Below, in pieces: positions 8,697 to 17,652 of a stretch of 64,000 bases of DNA. The position numbers and the translations under genes were made by a program. Each line of letters opens with the position of its first letter. The first letter of the stretch is position 1. The notes under the pieces were generated by a model. It saw nothing but the letters and a program-made list of their open reading frames with translations. It was not told the origin of the DNA and made no database searches. Location of the stretch: positions 2,294,001 through 2,358,000 of the forward strand of contig NZ_JARJHT010000001.1 of the NCBI RefSeq assembly GCF_029269745.1, written 5' to 3'. This stretch comes from Polluticoccus soli (lineage in GTDB: Bacteria; Bacteroidota; Bacteroidia; Chitinophagales; Chitinophagaceae).

Positions 8697-9887
8697 TTAA
8701 TTCTTGTAGGTCTTAAGCGCTGCTTCCAGGCAATCCATTGCTCCGTTAATGTCTTCGTTGTTCAACACATAAGCAAGGCGTACCTCGTTTCTTCCTTTAC
8801 CCGGAGTGGCGTAGAAACCTGCAGCAGGGGCCATCATCACCGTAGCGCCGTTGTGCGAGAATTCTTCCAGCAGCCACTGGCAGAATTTTTCGCTGTCCTC
8901 TACAGGCAGTTGCGCCATAGCGTAGAAGGCGCCGCCCGGCACCGGGCACTGAACGCCCGGCATAGCCTGCAGGCGTTTTACCAGCAGGTCGCGGCGAGAA
9001 GTGTATTCGGCATGTACACCGTCGAAGTAATCAGAAGGCAGGTCAACCGCAGCTTCGCCCAGTATTTGAGCAAATGATGGCGGGCTCAGCCTTGCCTGTG
9101 CAAATTTCATAGCAGCATCCAGCACTTGCTGGTTGCGGGTAACGAAGGCGCCGATACGGCCGCCACATGCACTGTATCGTTTAGATATTGTGTCCAGGAG
9201 TATTGCATGGTCTTCCAGTCCTTCGAGTGAAAGGGCTGAGATGTGCCTGCGGCCATCGTAGCAAAACTCGCGATAAGCTTCGTCGCTGAACAGGAACAGG
9301 TCGTGCTTCAGACATATTTCCTTCAGTACATCCAGCTCTTCGCGGCTATACAGGTAGCCGGTTGGGTTGTTAGGGTTGCAGATCATGATCGCTTTGGTGC
9401 GAGGCGTTACAGCCTGCTCAAACGCATCTATCGGCGGCAGTGAGAATCCGTCTTCAATACCTGAAGGTATCGGAACGATCTTTACGCCTGCGCTGGTAGA
9501 GAAGCCATTGTAGTTAGCATAGAACGGCTCTGGTATGATGATCTCATCGCCCGGGTCCAGGCAGCTCATAATGGCAAACAGGATAGCTTCCGATCCGCCT
9601 GTAGTTACGATTATCTGGTTGTGGTTAACGTTGATGTTATTGCGGCTGTAATATTCTACCAGCTTTTTGCGGTAGCTTTCAAAGCCGGCGCTGTGACTGT
9701 ATTCCAGCACCTTCATATCTACGTGGCGCACTGCGTCAAGAATGGCAGTAGGCGTTTCAATATCAGGCTGGCCTATGTTCAGGTGGTACACCTTAGTGCC
9801 TCTTTTTTTGGCAGCTTCTGCGTAGGGTACCAACTTACGTATCGGGGATGGCGGCATTTGCGCGCCACGATGAGAAATTACTGGCAT
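8697..9887 (-). CDS. Class I/II PLP-dependent aminotransferase
   Basis: A 396-residue fold-type I aminotransferase of the aspartate aminotransferase superfamily. The PLP-binding Lys is in DTISKRYSACGGRIGAF, and the conserved ICNPNNPTG segment and the C-terminal NEVRLAYV substrate-carboxylate Arg are present. Substrate cannot be told from the sequence; aspartate or an aromatic/aliphatic amino acid are possible. The ATG at 9887 (MPVISHRGAQ) is chosen over an upstream in-frame TTG at 9905 because a -7 element occupies 9893-9900, so a transcript starting there could not contain the TTG. The gene is convergent with ade and follows the terminator of the DUF1573 genes. Confidence 0.9.
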   Translation of the reverse strand: MPVISHRGAQMPPSPIRKLVPYAEAAKKRGTKVYHLNIGQPDIETPTAILDAVRHVDMKVLEYSHSAGFESYRKKLVEYYSRNNINVNHNQIIVTTGGSEAILFAIMSCLDPGDEIIIPEPFYANYNGFSTSAGVKIVPIPSGIEDGFSLPPIDAFEQAVTPRTKAIMICNPNNPTGYLYSREELDVLKEICLKHDLFLFSDEAYREFCYDGRRHISALSLEGLEDHAILLDTISKRYSACGGRIGAFVTRNQQVLDAAMKFAQARLSPPSFAQILGEAAVDLPSDYFDGVHAEYTSRRDLLVKRLQAMPGVQCPVPGGAFYAMAQLPVEDSEKFCQWLLEEFSHNGATVMMAPAAGFYATPGKGRNEVRLAYVLNNEDINGAMDCLEAALKTYKN

Positions 9888-9892
9888 GGGCG

Positions 9893-9900
9893 CAAAATTA
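9893..9900 (-). promoter_or_regulatory. -7 promoter element of the aminotransferase gene
   Basis: Minus-strand TAATTTTG matches TAnnTTTG and ends five bases before the ATG at 9887. This decides the start codon and predicts a leaderless mRNA. No good -33 is visible. Confidence 0.55.
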
Positions 9901-9940
9901 GACAAACCTGCGCTTATTCAGCGGCATTTACGCATAAAAA

Positions 9941-9965
9941 AATAGTCCCGCATTATCTGCGGGAC
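9941..9965 (-). terminator. Terminator after the DUF1573 gene pair
   Basis: An 8-bp stem GTCCCGCA (9945-9952) with TGCGGGAC (9958-9965) is followed on the minus strand by TATTTTTTT. Confidence 0.9.
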
Positions 9966-9990
9966 CATTTATTCAAAGTTAGAAATTCGC

Positions 9991-10437
9991 TTAGTTCTTG
10001 GCTTTAGAAGCGTTTTTAGTAGCCGGGTCTTGTGCTGCTACAACCGTTCCTTTGATGTTGAGCGTATAGCGCTCAGAACCGTTAGGGTTGTTTACAGCGT
10101 TAGACTGGATGTACACTTCTTTAGCAAATGGGCTAACGTGACCTTGTGTGGTGTAAGTAACCTTTATCGAGCCTTTTTTACCAGGCAGGATCGGCTCTTT
10201 AGGCCACTGGGGAACGGTGCAACCGCACGACGCAGACGCATTTTGAATGATCAGCGGGGCATTACCCGTGTTCGTGAATTCAAAAAGGTACTCAGCCGCC
10301 GGGCCTTCTTTCAGGGTGCCGAAGTCATGGGTGTCGCCACCTTTGAATTTGAACATCGGACCATTCTTTTTGTCTTGCGCCTGCAGACCGAAAGTGGTCA
10401 CAGCAAGGAGCATCAAAGTAACAAACAACTGTTTCAT
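9991..10437 (-). CDS. Secreted DUF1573 protein, 148 aa
   Basis: Signal peptide (MKQLFVTLMLLAVTTFGLQAQ) followed by one DUF1573 domain, an immunoglobulin-like fold common in Bacteroidota. The hallmark SCGCT lies in NASASCGCTVPQWPKEP, followed by ILPGKKG and a typical KEVYIQSNA strand. The C-terminus is Lys/Ala/Asn-rich. It is the second gene of a tandem pair, 23 bases after a paralogue with the same SCGCT-x7-LPG arrangement. The two Cys of SCGC may be redox-active or bind metal, but this is not established. The export and family call is firm; the role is unknown. Confidence 0.88.
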   Translation of the reverse strand: MKQLFVTLMLLAVTTFGLQAQDKKNGPMFKFKGGDTHDFGTLKEGPAAEYLFEFTNTGNAPLIIQNASASCGCTVPQWPKEPILPGKKGSIKVTYTTQGHVSPFAKEVYIQSNAVNNPNGSERYTLNIKGTVVAAQDPATKNASKAKN

Positions 10438-10460
10438 ATCTCTTCTTCTTATCGGTTTAC

Positions 10461-11036
10461 TTAGTTGGTTTTGATCATTGATGTGTTCGTAGGTACTGAT
10501 GACTCAGGTGCTTTTTCAACTTCACCCTTGATGGTCAGCATTTTCGTGCCAGCATTCGAAACTACAGTGATAGTTTTTGTGAAAGCATTAGGACGGCCTA
10601 CTGTAGAGTAAGACGCTTTTACTTTTCCTGTTTGGCCAGGCAGTACAGGTTCTTTAGAGTAAGAAGGTGTAGTGCAACCGCAAGAAGCGTGTACCTGCTG
10701 GATGATCAGCGGCTCTTTACCTTTGTTCGTGAAAGAGAATTCGTATTCAGCAGCAGGACCTTCAGGTATCGTACCGAAATCGTGAGTTTCTGTTGCAAAT
10801 ACTACGTCTTCAGGTTTCAGGTTGCTCGCAGGTGCAGTTGTAGTAGCAGCAGGACCATGATCGTGTCCGTCGTGGCTGGCAGCGTTAGCAGCAGCAGCTT
10901 TTTGCTCTGGAGTTTCAGGAGCAACAGCAAGTTGTACAGCTTGTGCCTTTGGTGCTTTAGTTTTGTTCTTGTTTTGAGCGAAGCTGACAGAGGCAGCCAT
11001 TAAAACAACACCTAATGAGAGGATCAGTTTTTTCAT
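10461..11036 (-). CDS. Secreted DUF1573 protein with His/Ala-rich linker, 191 aa
   Basis: Signal peptide MKKLILSLGVVLMAASVSFAQ, then a low-complexity linker of about 60 residues with a histidine/aspartate cluster (SHDGHDHGP), then a DUF1573 domain with SCGCT in HASCGCTTPSYSKEP and VLPGQTG. The start at 11036 is chosen because it begins with a canonical signal peptide; an in-frame ATG 27 codons earlier adds an unlikely extension. It lies upstream of, and is paralogous to, the 9991-10437 gene, so the pair arose by tandem duplication. The His/Asp cluster could bind metal ions, which is only an inference. Confidence 0.87.
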   Translation of the reverse strand: MKKLILSLGVVLMAASVSFAQNKNKTKAPKAQAVQLAVAPETPEQKAAAANAASHDGHDHGPAATTTAPASNLKPEDVVFATETHDFGTIPEGPAAEYEFSFTNKGKEPLIIQQVHASCGCTTPSYSKEPVLPGQTGKVKASYSTVGRPNAFTKTITVVSNAGTKMLTIKGEVEKAPESSVPTNTSMIKTN

Positions 11037-11180
11037 ATTATCTGGCGTTTTGAAAATGTTGATTACTAAATGAGTGACTACAAATTTAACACATAAGACA
11101 ATAACAAAGTGCATCACGGTTTGTTAATCAGTTGCCAAAAATATATATTTTAAATCCAAATAAACCTGCGTTGACGCTAT

Positions 11181-11756
11181 ATGACGACCAATTTTGAAGA
11201 TGATATTAAAAACTGCATAAAAGTGCTGGAAGAGGGGGGAACCATACTCTATCCTACTGATACCGTGTGGGGCATCGGCTGCAATGCGCTTGACGAAAAT
11301 GCCGTGGATAGGGTATTTGACCTGAAACAAAGGCCTCGCCAAAAAAGCCTGATCGTGCTGCTGGCCGACGCCCGGGATATATTGAAATATGTGGCAGCCC
11401 CGCACCCCGATATTATCGAAATCGTAGAAGGCTTTGAGGCGCCTACCACGGTGGTGTACGAGGGGGCTTTGGGGTTCCCGGAAAACGCGGTGCACGAAGA
11501 CGGCAGCATAGCCATACGCGTTACCGACGACCCGTTTTGCAAGTCGCTGATAAAACGTTACCAGAAACCTATAGTTTCCACCTCTGCCAACCTGAGTGGT
11601 GAACCCACGCCTGATGTGTTTGGCAAGGTGAGTGACCAGGTAAAAAACGGGGCAGATTATGTGGTAAAACATAGGCAGGACGATAACGAGCCCAAAAGCT
11701 CCTCGCGCCTCGTCCGTATCAACGAGGACGGGAGTTTGGACATATTGCGCCCGTAA
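11181..11756 (+). CDS. Threonylcarbamoyl-AMP synthase (Sua5/YrdC/YwlC family)
   Basis: A 191-residue YrdC-domain protein. The family makes threonylcarbamoyl-AMP from threonine, bicarbonate and ATP, the first step of t6A37 modification of ANN-decoding tRNAs. Signature elements are [13 protein letters not shown] near residue 22, the KxR motif [12 protein letters not shown], and [12 protein letters not shown]. It lacks the C-terminal Sua5 domain, so it is of the short TsaC/YrdC type. It precedes a tRNA nucleotidyltransferase-like gene by about 30 bases, making a tRNA-maturation pair. Bacteroidota often carry more than one paralogue of this family, so essentiality cannot be judged here. Confidence 0.92.
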   Translation: MTTNFEDDIKNCIKVLEEGGTILYPTDTVWGIGCNALDENAVDRVFDLKQRPRQKSLIVLLADARDILKYVAAPHPDIIEIVEGFEAPTTVVYEGALGFPENAVHEDGSIAIRVTDDPFCKSLIKRYQKPIVSTSANLSGEPTPDVFGKVSDQVKNGADYVVKHRQDDNEPKSSSRLVRINEDGSLDILRP

Positions 11757-11773
11757 ATCCCGCCCGGTGTTTG

Positions 11774-11781
11774 TAGATTTG
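11774..11781 (+). promoter_or_regulatory. -7 element before the CCA-adding enzyme gene
   Basis: TAGATTTG matches TAnnTTTG and ends six bases before the ATG at 11788, suggesting an internal, near-leaderless promoter within the Sua5-cca pair. No -33 TTG lies at 19-20 bases. Confidence 0.4.
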
Positions 11782-11787
11782 CGCGCA

Positions 11788-13209
11788 ATGGATATTTCGG
11801 CCACGCAGGAGGAAAAAATAATATTTGAACGGATAGCCGTCGCTTCTAAAAAACTAGGCGTACGCAGCTACCTGATTGGGGGCTTTGTGCGTGACAAGAT
11901 ATTAGGCAGGGGCTGTAAGGATATAGACGTGGTATGCGATAGTGACGGTATCGAACTGGCCCACGCTGCTGCGGCGCAGTTCCCAAACAAGCCCACCGTC
12001 AGCTTCTTTAAAAATTTTGGTACTGCTCATTTCAGGGCGGGAGGTTTTGATATTGAATTTGTAGGCGCGCGCAAAGAATCTTATAAGCACCATTCACGTA
12101 AGCCGGAAGTAGAGAAAGGCACACTGGAAGATGACCAGAAACGTCGCGATTTTACGATCAACGCTTTTGCGATCAGCCTGAACGAAGAAGACTATGGCAA
12201 ACTGATAGATCCGTTCAATGGCCTGACCGACCTGGAAAATAAGATCATCCGCACGCCACTCGATCCCGATATTACTTTCAGCGATGACCCCCTGCGTATG
12301 ATGCGCGGTATTCGTTTTGCAACGCAGCTTGATTTCAACATTCATACCGAAACGTTCGATGCCATTCGTCGCAATGCGGAGCGTATCAAGATCATTTCGG
12401 CCGAGCGTATAGCCGACGAACTGAATAAGATCATACTGACGCCTAAACCATCGGTTGGTTTCGACTTGCTTTACCGTGCTGGTTTACTGAATCATTTCTT
12501 TCCGCAAATGGTTGACCTGGCCGGGGTGGAAATAGTAGAAGGCAAGGGACATAAAGACAATTTCTACCACACCCTGCAGGTGCTGGACAATGTTGCTGCA
12601 CGAAGCACTGACCTCTGGCTGCGTTGGGCTGCCATATTACACGATATTGCCAAACCGCCTACCAAACGTTTTGAGGTCGGTCATGGCTGGACATTTCACG
12701 GACACGATGCTGTGGGGGAGAAGATGGTGCCGCGTATCTTCAAGCAGCTGCGCTTGCCGCTGAACGAAAAGATGAAGTACGTTGCCAAGTTGGTAGGACT
12801 GCACCTGCGTCCCATTAGCCTGAGCAAAGAAGACATTACCGACTCGGCCATGAGGCGCCTGTTGTTTGATGCAGGCGAAGACCTGGAAGACCTGATGGTG
12901 CTGTGCGAAAGCGATATCACTTCGAAGAACCGACAGAAAGTGAAACGCTACCTCGAAAACTTTGAGCTGGTAAAAGAGCGCCTGAAAATAGTAGAGGAGA
13001 AAGACCGCATCCGCAACTGGCAGCCACCCATCAGCGGCGAGGAGATCATGCAGATATTCAACCTGCCACCTTCGCGCAATGTGGGCACGTTGAAAACCGC
13101 GGTGCGTGAAGCTATTCTTGACGGTATCATTCCGAATGATTATGATGCGGCTTATGCGTATTTGATGCAGAAGGCAGAGGAGTTGGGGATCAGGAAGGAG
13201 AATGCGTAA
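11788..13209 (+). CDS. CCA-adding enzyme-type nucleotidyltransferase with HD domain
   Basis: A 473-residue class II polymerase-beta-type tRNA nucleotidyltransferase. The head domain has [11 protein letters not shown] followed by the catalytic DID in CKDIDVVC and the RRDFTINA block. The neck has the [12 protein letters not shown] and RIADEL segments that read the nucleotide. An HD domain follows, with HDIAKPPT and histidines in GHDAVG. It adds or repairs the 3' CCA of tRNAs, although poly(A) polymerases share the fold. ATG 11788 is preferred to an in-frame GTG at 11767 because a -7 element lies at 11774-11781. It follows the Sua5-type gene by 31 bases. Confidence 0.92.
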   Translation: MDISATQEEKIIFERIAVASKKLGVRSYLIGGFVRDKILGRGCKDIDVVCDSDGIELAHAAAAQFPNKPTVSFFKNFGTAHFRAGGFDIEFVGARKESYKHHSRKPEVEKGTLEDDQKRRDFTINAFAISLNEEDYGKLIDPFNGLTDLENKIIRTPLDPDITFSDDPLRMMRGIRFATQLDFNIHTETFDAIRRNAERIKIISAERIADELNKIILTPKPSVGFDLLYRAGLLNHFFPQMVDLAGVEIVEGKGHKDNFYHTLQVLDNVAARSTDLWLRWAAILHDIAKPPTKRFEVGHGWTFHGHDAVGEKMVPRIFKQLRLPLNEKMKYVAKLVGLHLRPISLSKEDITDSAMRRLLFDAGEDLEDLMVLCESDITSKNRQKVKRYLENFELVKERLKIVEEKDRIRNWQPPISGEEIMQIFNLPPSRNVGTLKTAVREAILDGIIPNDYDAAYAYLMQKAEELGIRKENA

Positions 13210-13215
13210 ATGCCA

Positions 13216-14184
13216 TTAAAGTGCTGTACGCGGATCAGAGATACATTCATTTCTCACTTTGATGTTGTGATCTTCCAGGGCCTTTTGTAACGATAGCCAG
13301 GTTTTGTCGCGCAAGCTCCCCGCCCGGTAGCGCGCGGTTCTGAAATCCTTTAAAATTATTCGCATGGAATTAGGTTGTTTCGGTTCTGTTTCAAATGTGA
13401 CTTCTGCAATATCCTTTAAAGCATACAATTTCTTTTCCCAGAACCAGTAATGGTTGCGTACGATGAGATGATTATTCGTGATTTGGAAATAATGTAGAAG
13501 CCAGCAACTAAACGTAGACCAGAAAATACAGAATATTCCAATGAAAACTAGAGAAATGACAGATGCAGTTTCACTTGCAATTTCTTTAACGAAAATGCTG
13601 ACAAACATCGCCAACATACTCCATAGCATAATACCGCGAAGGCTAAAAAGCGCATTACCCTTGAAAGTGCTTATGGCATCGGTGGTAACTGTTCTTTCTC
13701 TAGCATTTGAATCTACAGAATAATGATTTTTATTTCCAATTACTAACTCATTTAAAAGCAGTTTGACCTCCCACAGATTGGTGTACATATCATCGTAAAC
13801 CAATCTTTTAGTCCCATCTCTCATCTGAATCGTGATACCCTCCATCCGGAAGTTGATAACATATGGGAAGTTAACCTTCCCAGTCAGGGATACCGTTTCA
13901 ATTTCATTGAGTGGATATATTTCGCGTCCAATTGTAAGCGATTGATCATCCATCTTAATAATTGGTACATTTTTAAAGTACCTGAATGGTGTATAAATAG
14001 CAGCAGCAATCATCAATATTGGGCCAACTAATAGCAAATACTTCTTAGTCTCTTGGTTGTTATTTTCAATCTCATTGAGGAATATAAATAGGCAAGCGGC
14101 GCCTATTGCGAGAAAAGCACAAAATCCCACTACGACTGAAAAATAGAAAGTAAAGGGGGGTCTTCGTGTGATAATTTGATTCAT
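13216..14184 (-). CDS. Membrane protein of unknown function, 322 aa, AT-rich
   Basis: The protein has two N-terminal transmembrane helices (FYFSVVVGFCAFLAIGAACL; LLLVGPILMIAAAIY), a soluble part of about 120 residues with a bPH-like look (IKMDDQSLTIG, EIETVSLTGKV), two more helices around residues 190-245 (GIMLWSMLAMFVSIFV; SLVFIGIFCIFWSTF), and a second soluble part repeating the pattern (NHLIVRNHYWF, LKDIAEVTFE). It therefore looks like an internal duplication of a two-helix plus beta-domain unit. The start at 14184 is chosen because a longer frame would begin inside the terminator at 14224-14248. The gene is visibly richer in A and T than its neighbours, which may point to recent acquisition. 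Function unknown. Confidence 0.7.
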   Translation of the reverse strand: MNQIITRRPPFTFYFSVVVGFCAFLAIGAACLFIFLNEIENNNQETKKYLLLVGPILMIAAAIYTPFRYFKNVPIIKMDDQSLTIGREIYPLNEIETVSLTGKVNFPYVINFRMEGITIQMRDGTKRLVYDDMYTNLWEVKLLLNELVIGNKNHYSVDSNARERTVTTDAISTFKGNALFSLRGIMLWSMLAMFVSIFVKEIASETASVISLVFIGIFCIFWSTFSCWLLHYFQITNNHLIVRNHYWFWEKKLYALKDIAEVTFETEPKQPNSMRIILKDFRTARYRAGSLRDKTWLSLQKALEDHNIKVRNECISDPRTAL

Positions 14185-14220
14185 GCGTGTAACAACCAAA
14201 ATAACATCGATTATCCAATA

Positions 14221-14248
14221 AAAAAAGCCCGCACATCGTGCGGGCTTT
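14221..14248 (-). terminator. Terminator after the UDP-xylose synthase gene
   Basis: An 11-bp stem AAAGCCCGCAC (14224-14234) with GTGCGGGCTTT (14238-14248) is followed on the minus strand by a run of seven T. It separates the sugar-nucleotide operon from the membrane-protein gene. Confidence 0.93.
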
Positions 14249-14267
14249 AATATTATCAAGAGTGATC

Positions 14268-15206
14268 TTATACGTGTTGCTTAAAATACTCCAGCGTCCT
14301 CTTCAAACCTTCGTGCCTGTCAACCTTAGGTTCCCAGTCGAGTATCTCTTTGGCTTTGGTGATGTCCGGCTGGCGTTGCTTAGGGTCGTCTTGCGGCAGT
14401 GGCTCGTAAACGATCTTTGATTTTGAATCTGTCAGTTTCAACACTTCTTCAGCAAACTGCTGCAGGGTGATCTCTGAAGGGTTGCCGATGTTTACCGGCA
14501 TGTGATAATCTGACAACAGCAGGCGGTAGATACCTTCCACCAGGTCGTCAACATAGCAGAACGAACGTGTCTGCGAACCATCGCCGAATACGGTGATGTC
14601 TTCGCCACGCAGCGCCTGGCTCATGAACGTAGGCAGTGCACGGCCATCATCGAGTCGCATGCGCGGGCCATAAGTATTGAATATGCGGATGATCCTTGTT
14701 TCAACACCGTGGAAGTTGTGGTAAGCCATCGTGATGCTTTCCATGAAGCGCTTGGCTTCATCATACACACCGCGCGGACCTATCGGGTTCACATTACCCC
14801 AGTATTCTTCGGTTTGCGGGTGTACCAGTGGGTCACCATATACTTCTGATGTAGAAGCTACCAGTATCCTTGCATTCTTCGACTTGGCAAGACCCAGCAG
14901 GTTGTGTGTACCCAGGGAGCTAACCTTCAGCGTCTGTATCGGCATCTTCAGGTAGTCTATCGGGCTGGCCGGAGATGCGAAGTGCAGGATGTAATCAATG
15001 TTACCCGGTACGTGCACGTACTTAGATACATCGTGGTGGTAGAACTGGAAATCCTGCAACGGAAAGAGGTGCGCAATGTTCTGGATGTTACCTGTCAGCA
15101 GGTTGTCCATCCCGATCACTTCATAACCTTCTTTGATGAAACGGTCGCACAGGTGAGAGCCAAGGAAGCCTGCTGCGCCGGTAATGAGTATGCGTTTTTT
15201 AGCCAT
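14268..15206 (-). CDS. UDP-glucuronate decarboxylase (UDP-xylose synthase)
   Basis: A 312-residue extended short-chain dehydrogenase. NAD binding is by [10 protein letters not shown] (GxxGxxG at 10-16). The catalytic set is the STSEVYG block at 118-124, Tyr148 and Lys152 in [20 protein letters not shown] and [10 protein letters not shown] are typical of UXS and distinguish it from dTDP-glucose dehydratases. It converts UDP-glucuronate to UDP-xylose with release of CO2. The gene upstream, 32 bases away, makes the substrate, so the two form a short operon closed by a strong terminator. The product probably feeds exopolysaccharide or lipopolysaccharide synthesis, whose glycosyltransferases are not in this window. 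Confidence 0.93.
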   Translation of the reverse strand: MAKKRILITGAAGFLGSHLCDRFIKEGYEVIGMDNLLTGNIQNIAHLFPLQDFQFYHHDVSKYVHVPGNIDYILHFASPASPIDYLKMPIQTLKVSSLGTHNLLGLAKSKNARILVASTSEVYGDPLVHPQTEEYWGNVNPIGPRGVYDEAKRFMESITMAYHNFHGVETRIIRIFNTYGPRMRLDDGRALPTFMSQALRGEDITVFGDGSQTRSFCYVDDLVEGIYRLLLSDYHMPVNIGNPSEITLQQFAEEVLKLTDSKSKIVYEPLPQDDPKQRQPDITKAKEILDWEPKVDRHEGLKRTLEYFKQHV

Positions 15207-15238
15207 GTACTGGTTAAACTGTATAGTGTGATGTATGA

Positions 15239-16618
15239 TTAATCCAGGTTACCTCTTTCCCTTACTACAGTACCTTCCGGAACGTCAATGGTATACCTGA
15301 TGTTCTCGTGAACTGTTTTGCGGCCAATGCTTTCGTAGTAGAAGCCCAGTTCCTGCATTTTTTCAAGCGTATACACGTTACGGCCATCGAATACCATTGG
15401 GTATTTCAGCGACTGGATGATGCGTTCGAAGTTCGGGTTGCGGAACTCGCTCCATTCGGTTACGATGATCAGTGCGTCAGTACCTTCCAGGCCATCGTAC
15501 TGGTCTTTTGCAAAAGTTATTTTCTCACCAAAGATGCGTTTCACGTTTTCCATCGCTTCGGGATCGAACGCTGTTACCTCAGCGCCTGCATCCAGCAGGT
15601 CTTGTATCAGTTCCAAAGCCGGGGCTTCGCGGATATCGTCAGTTTCAGGTTTGAACGCCAGGCCCCAGATAGCAAAGTGACGGCCGCTAAGGTCATTGCC
15701 GAACGCATCGCGCACTTTTTTGCCAAGGATGGTTTTCTGCTTTTCGTTCACTTCCATCACGGTGCTGATGATCTGGAAGTCATAGTCCATTTCACGTGCA
15801 GTTTGCACCAGTGCTTTCACGTCTTTAGGGAAGCAGCTGCCACCATAACCCACACCCGGGAACAGGAAGCGCTTGCCGATACGGCTGTCGCTACCGATGC
15901 CTACGCGCACCATGTCAACATTGGCGCCTGCTTTTTCGCACAGGTTAGCCATTTCGTTCATGAAAGAGATACGCATGGCCAGGTAAGCATTGGCTGCATA
16001 CTTGGTCATTTCAGACGAACGCTCGTCCATGAAGAATATTGGGTTGCCCTGGCGAACGTAAGGCTGGTACAGTTCTTCCATGATCTTCTTCGCCCTGTCA
16101 GACGAAGTGCCGATCACTACGCGGTCAGGCTTCAGGAAGTCATCAACTGCCACACCTTCGCGCAGGAACTCTGGGTTAGAAACCACGTCGAACAGGTTCC
16201 TGTCCAGTTTCTGCTCCAGTACAGCAGTTACCTTTTCGGCAGTGCCTACAGGTACGGTGCTTTTATTTACAATTACTTTATAGCTGGTAATAAGCGTGCT
16301 CAGTTGGGCTGCAACGTCCAATACATATTGCAGGTCGGCAGAGCCATCTTTACCCGGAGGGGTAGGCAGCGCCAGGAAAATAACCTGTGCATCTTTGATA
16401 CCTTCTGCCAGGTTGGTAGTGAATTCTATGCGGTTGTCGCGGATATTGCGCTCCAGCAGCACGTCCAGGCCTGGCTCATAAATTGGTGATTTTCCGCTTT
16501 TTAGCTGGTTTACTTTGTCTTCATTTATATCGATACAAACCACGTTGTTGCCGGTCTCGGCAAAGCAGGTACCTGTTACTAATCCCACATACCCGGTACC
16601 AATGATCGCTACTTGCAT
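15239..16618 (-). CDS. UDP-glucose 6-dehydrogenase
   Basis: A 459-residue NAD-dependent enzyme that oxidises UDP-glucose to UDP-glucuronate. The N-terminal Rossmann motif is GTGYVG at 7-12, the catalytic Cys262 lies in [14 protein letters not shown], and the C-terminal UDP-binding domain has [17 protein letters not shown]. Length and motifs are those of a standard UGD. A -7 element (TACATTTG on the minus strand, 16641-16648) lies 22 bases upstream and probably drives both this gene and the downstream UDP-xylose synthase. Confidence 0.96.
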   Translation of the reverse strand: MQVAIIGTGYVGLVTGTCFAETGNNVVCIDINEDKVNQLKSGKSPIYEPGLDVLLERNIRDNRIEFTTNLAEGIKDAQVIFLALPTPPGKDGSADLQYVLDVAAQLSTLITSYKVIVNKSTVPVGTAEKVTAVLEQKLDRNLFDVVSNPEFLREGVAVDDFLKPDRVVIGTSSDRAKKIMEELYQPYVRQGNPIFFMDERSSEMTKYAANAYLAMRISFMNEMANLCEKAGANVDMVRVGIGSDSRIGKRFLFPGVGYGGSCFPKDVKALVQTAREMDYDFQIISTVMEVNEKQKTILGKKVRDAFGNDLSGRHFAIWGLAFKPETDDIREAPALELIQDLLDAGAEVTAFDPEAMENVKRIFGEKITFAKDQYDGLEGTDALIIVTEWSEFRNPNFERIIQSLKYPMVFDGRNVYTLEKMQELGFYYESIGRKTVHENIRYTIDVPEGTVVRERGNLD

Positions 16619-16769
16619 AAGGTTTCGAAAATATTTGCGGCAAATGTAGTTTATTTTTTCTGCTAATGCCTTATCCCATACGGCTTTAAAAGCATGGAAG
16701 AAAATTATTATTGATTACCTTTAAACCTATTCGATTTCACCACGTCTCAAGTATCAAATATTTTATCTT

Positions 16770-17612
16770 ATGAAACTGAATTTTCCCCTTTACACCGCCG
16801 CAGTTTTTGTGGCCTTGCTCAGTCTCAGCGCCTGCAAAAAAGACAGGACCAGTGACAACACACCAACCACACAAGAGGAAGATACACAGTATGCAGACGA
16901 CATGGCCAAAGCCGACCAGGCGTTTGACGAACTGGACGGGATCGCCGACCAGGCTGATGCCCTCGGTAACGTGGCGCTGAAAGGCGGCTCCAATCCGCTC
17001 GGTGGTTGCGCTACGGTTACCAAAGACACTGTGGGTACCCCTGATAGTCTGACTATCGACTTTGGCAGTACCAACTGCCTGTGCAAAGACGGCCGCTACC
17101 GTCGGGGGAAGATCATTATTACTCAAACCGGCCATTATAAAGACAGCGCTTTCAACCGCACTTTTGGGTTCAGCAATTATTACGTGAACAATAACCAGGT
17201 ATACGGCAGCAAGTCGGTAACCAATATGGGGCATAATTCAGCAGGTCACATGTTCTATAGCATAGTAGTGGATGGCCACGTGGTCTTGAACAGCACTAAT
17301 GATACCATCAGTCATATTGCCAACCGTACGCGCACATTCACGGCAGGTGAGAATACCCCCCAGCTGTCGGACGATGAATATGACATCACAGGTAGTGGCA
17401 GCCATACCAAAGCCACAGGTAAAACATACGCAATGAACATTACCAGCCCGCTGCATGTTGCGCTTAATTGCAACTGGATAAAATCGGGTTCTATTTCTAT
17501 CCTGCCACAGGGCGCAACCTTCCCGCGCGTGTTAGATTATGGCAATGGTAACTGCGACGATTCTGCAACCATCACGGTAAATAATAAGTCTAAGACGATA
17601 ATCCTGAAGTAA
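16770..17612 (+). CDS. Lipoprotein of unknown function, 280 aa
   Basis: Type II signal peptide (MKLNFPLYTAAVFVALLSLSACKK) with lipobox LSAC, then an acidic, Thr/Asp-rich linker. The mature part contains a repeated beta-type pattern (RRGKIIITQTGHYKD; KSGSISILPQGATFP) and several Cys (GGCATVT, NCLCKDGR, CNWIKSG), which may form disulfides in the periplasm or at the surface. I recognise no catalytic motif. It stands alone between the divergent UGD promoter and a convergent aminotransferase, and is closed by a strong hairpin. Similar orphan lipoproteins are common in Bacteroidota. Confidence 0.8.
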   Translation: MKLNFPLYTAAVFVALLSLSACKKDRTSDNTPTTQEEDTQYADDMAKADQAFDELDGIADQADALGNVALKGGSNPLGGCATVTKDTVGTPDSLTIDFGSTNCLCKDGRYRRGKIIITQTGHYKDSAFNRTFGFSNYYVNNNQVYGSKSVTNMGHNSAGHMFYSIVVDGHVVLNSTNDTISHIANRTRTFTAGENTPQLSDDEYDITGSGSHTKATGKTYAMNITSPLHVALNCNWIKSGSISILPQGATFPRVLDYGNGNCDDSATITVNNKSKTIILK

Positions 17613-17620
17613 GAAACTAA

Positions 17621-17652
17621 CGGCGGCATAGAACTATGCCGCCGCTGTTTTT
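17621..17652. terminator. Bidirectional terminator between convergent genes
   Basis: A near-perfect palindrome CGGCGGCATAG (17621-17631) with CTATGCCGCCG (17634-17644) is followed by CTGTTTTTT on the plus strand. It terminates the lipoprotein gene and may also serve the convergent aminotransferase. Confidence 0.88.

Noticed and set aside
15308-16489. 393-codon open frame on the plus strand opposite UDP-glucose dehydrogenase
   Set aside because: It is antisense to a clearly conserved enzyme. Long antisense frames arise from the codon use of the true gene, and this one has no signal, motif or promoter.
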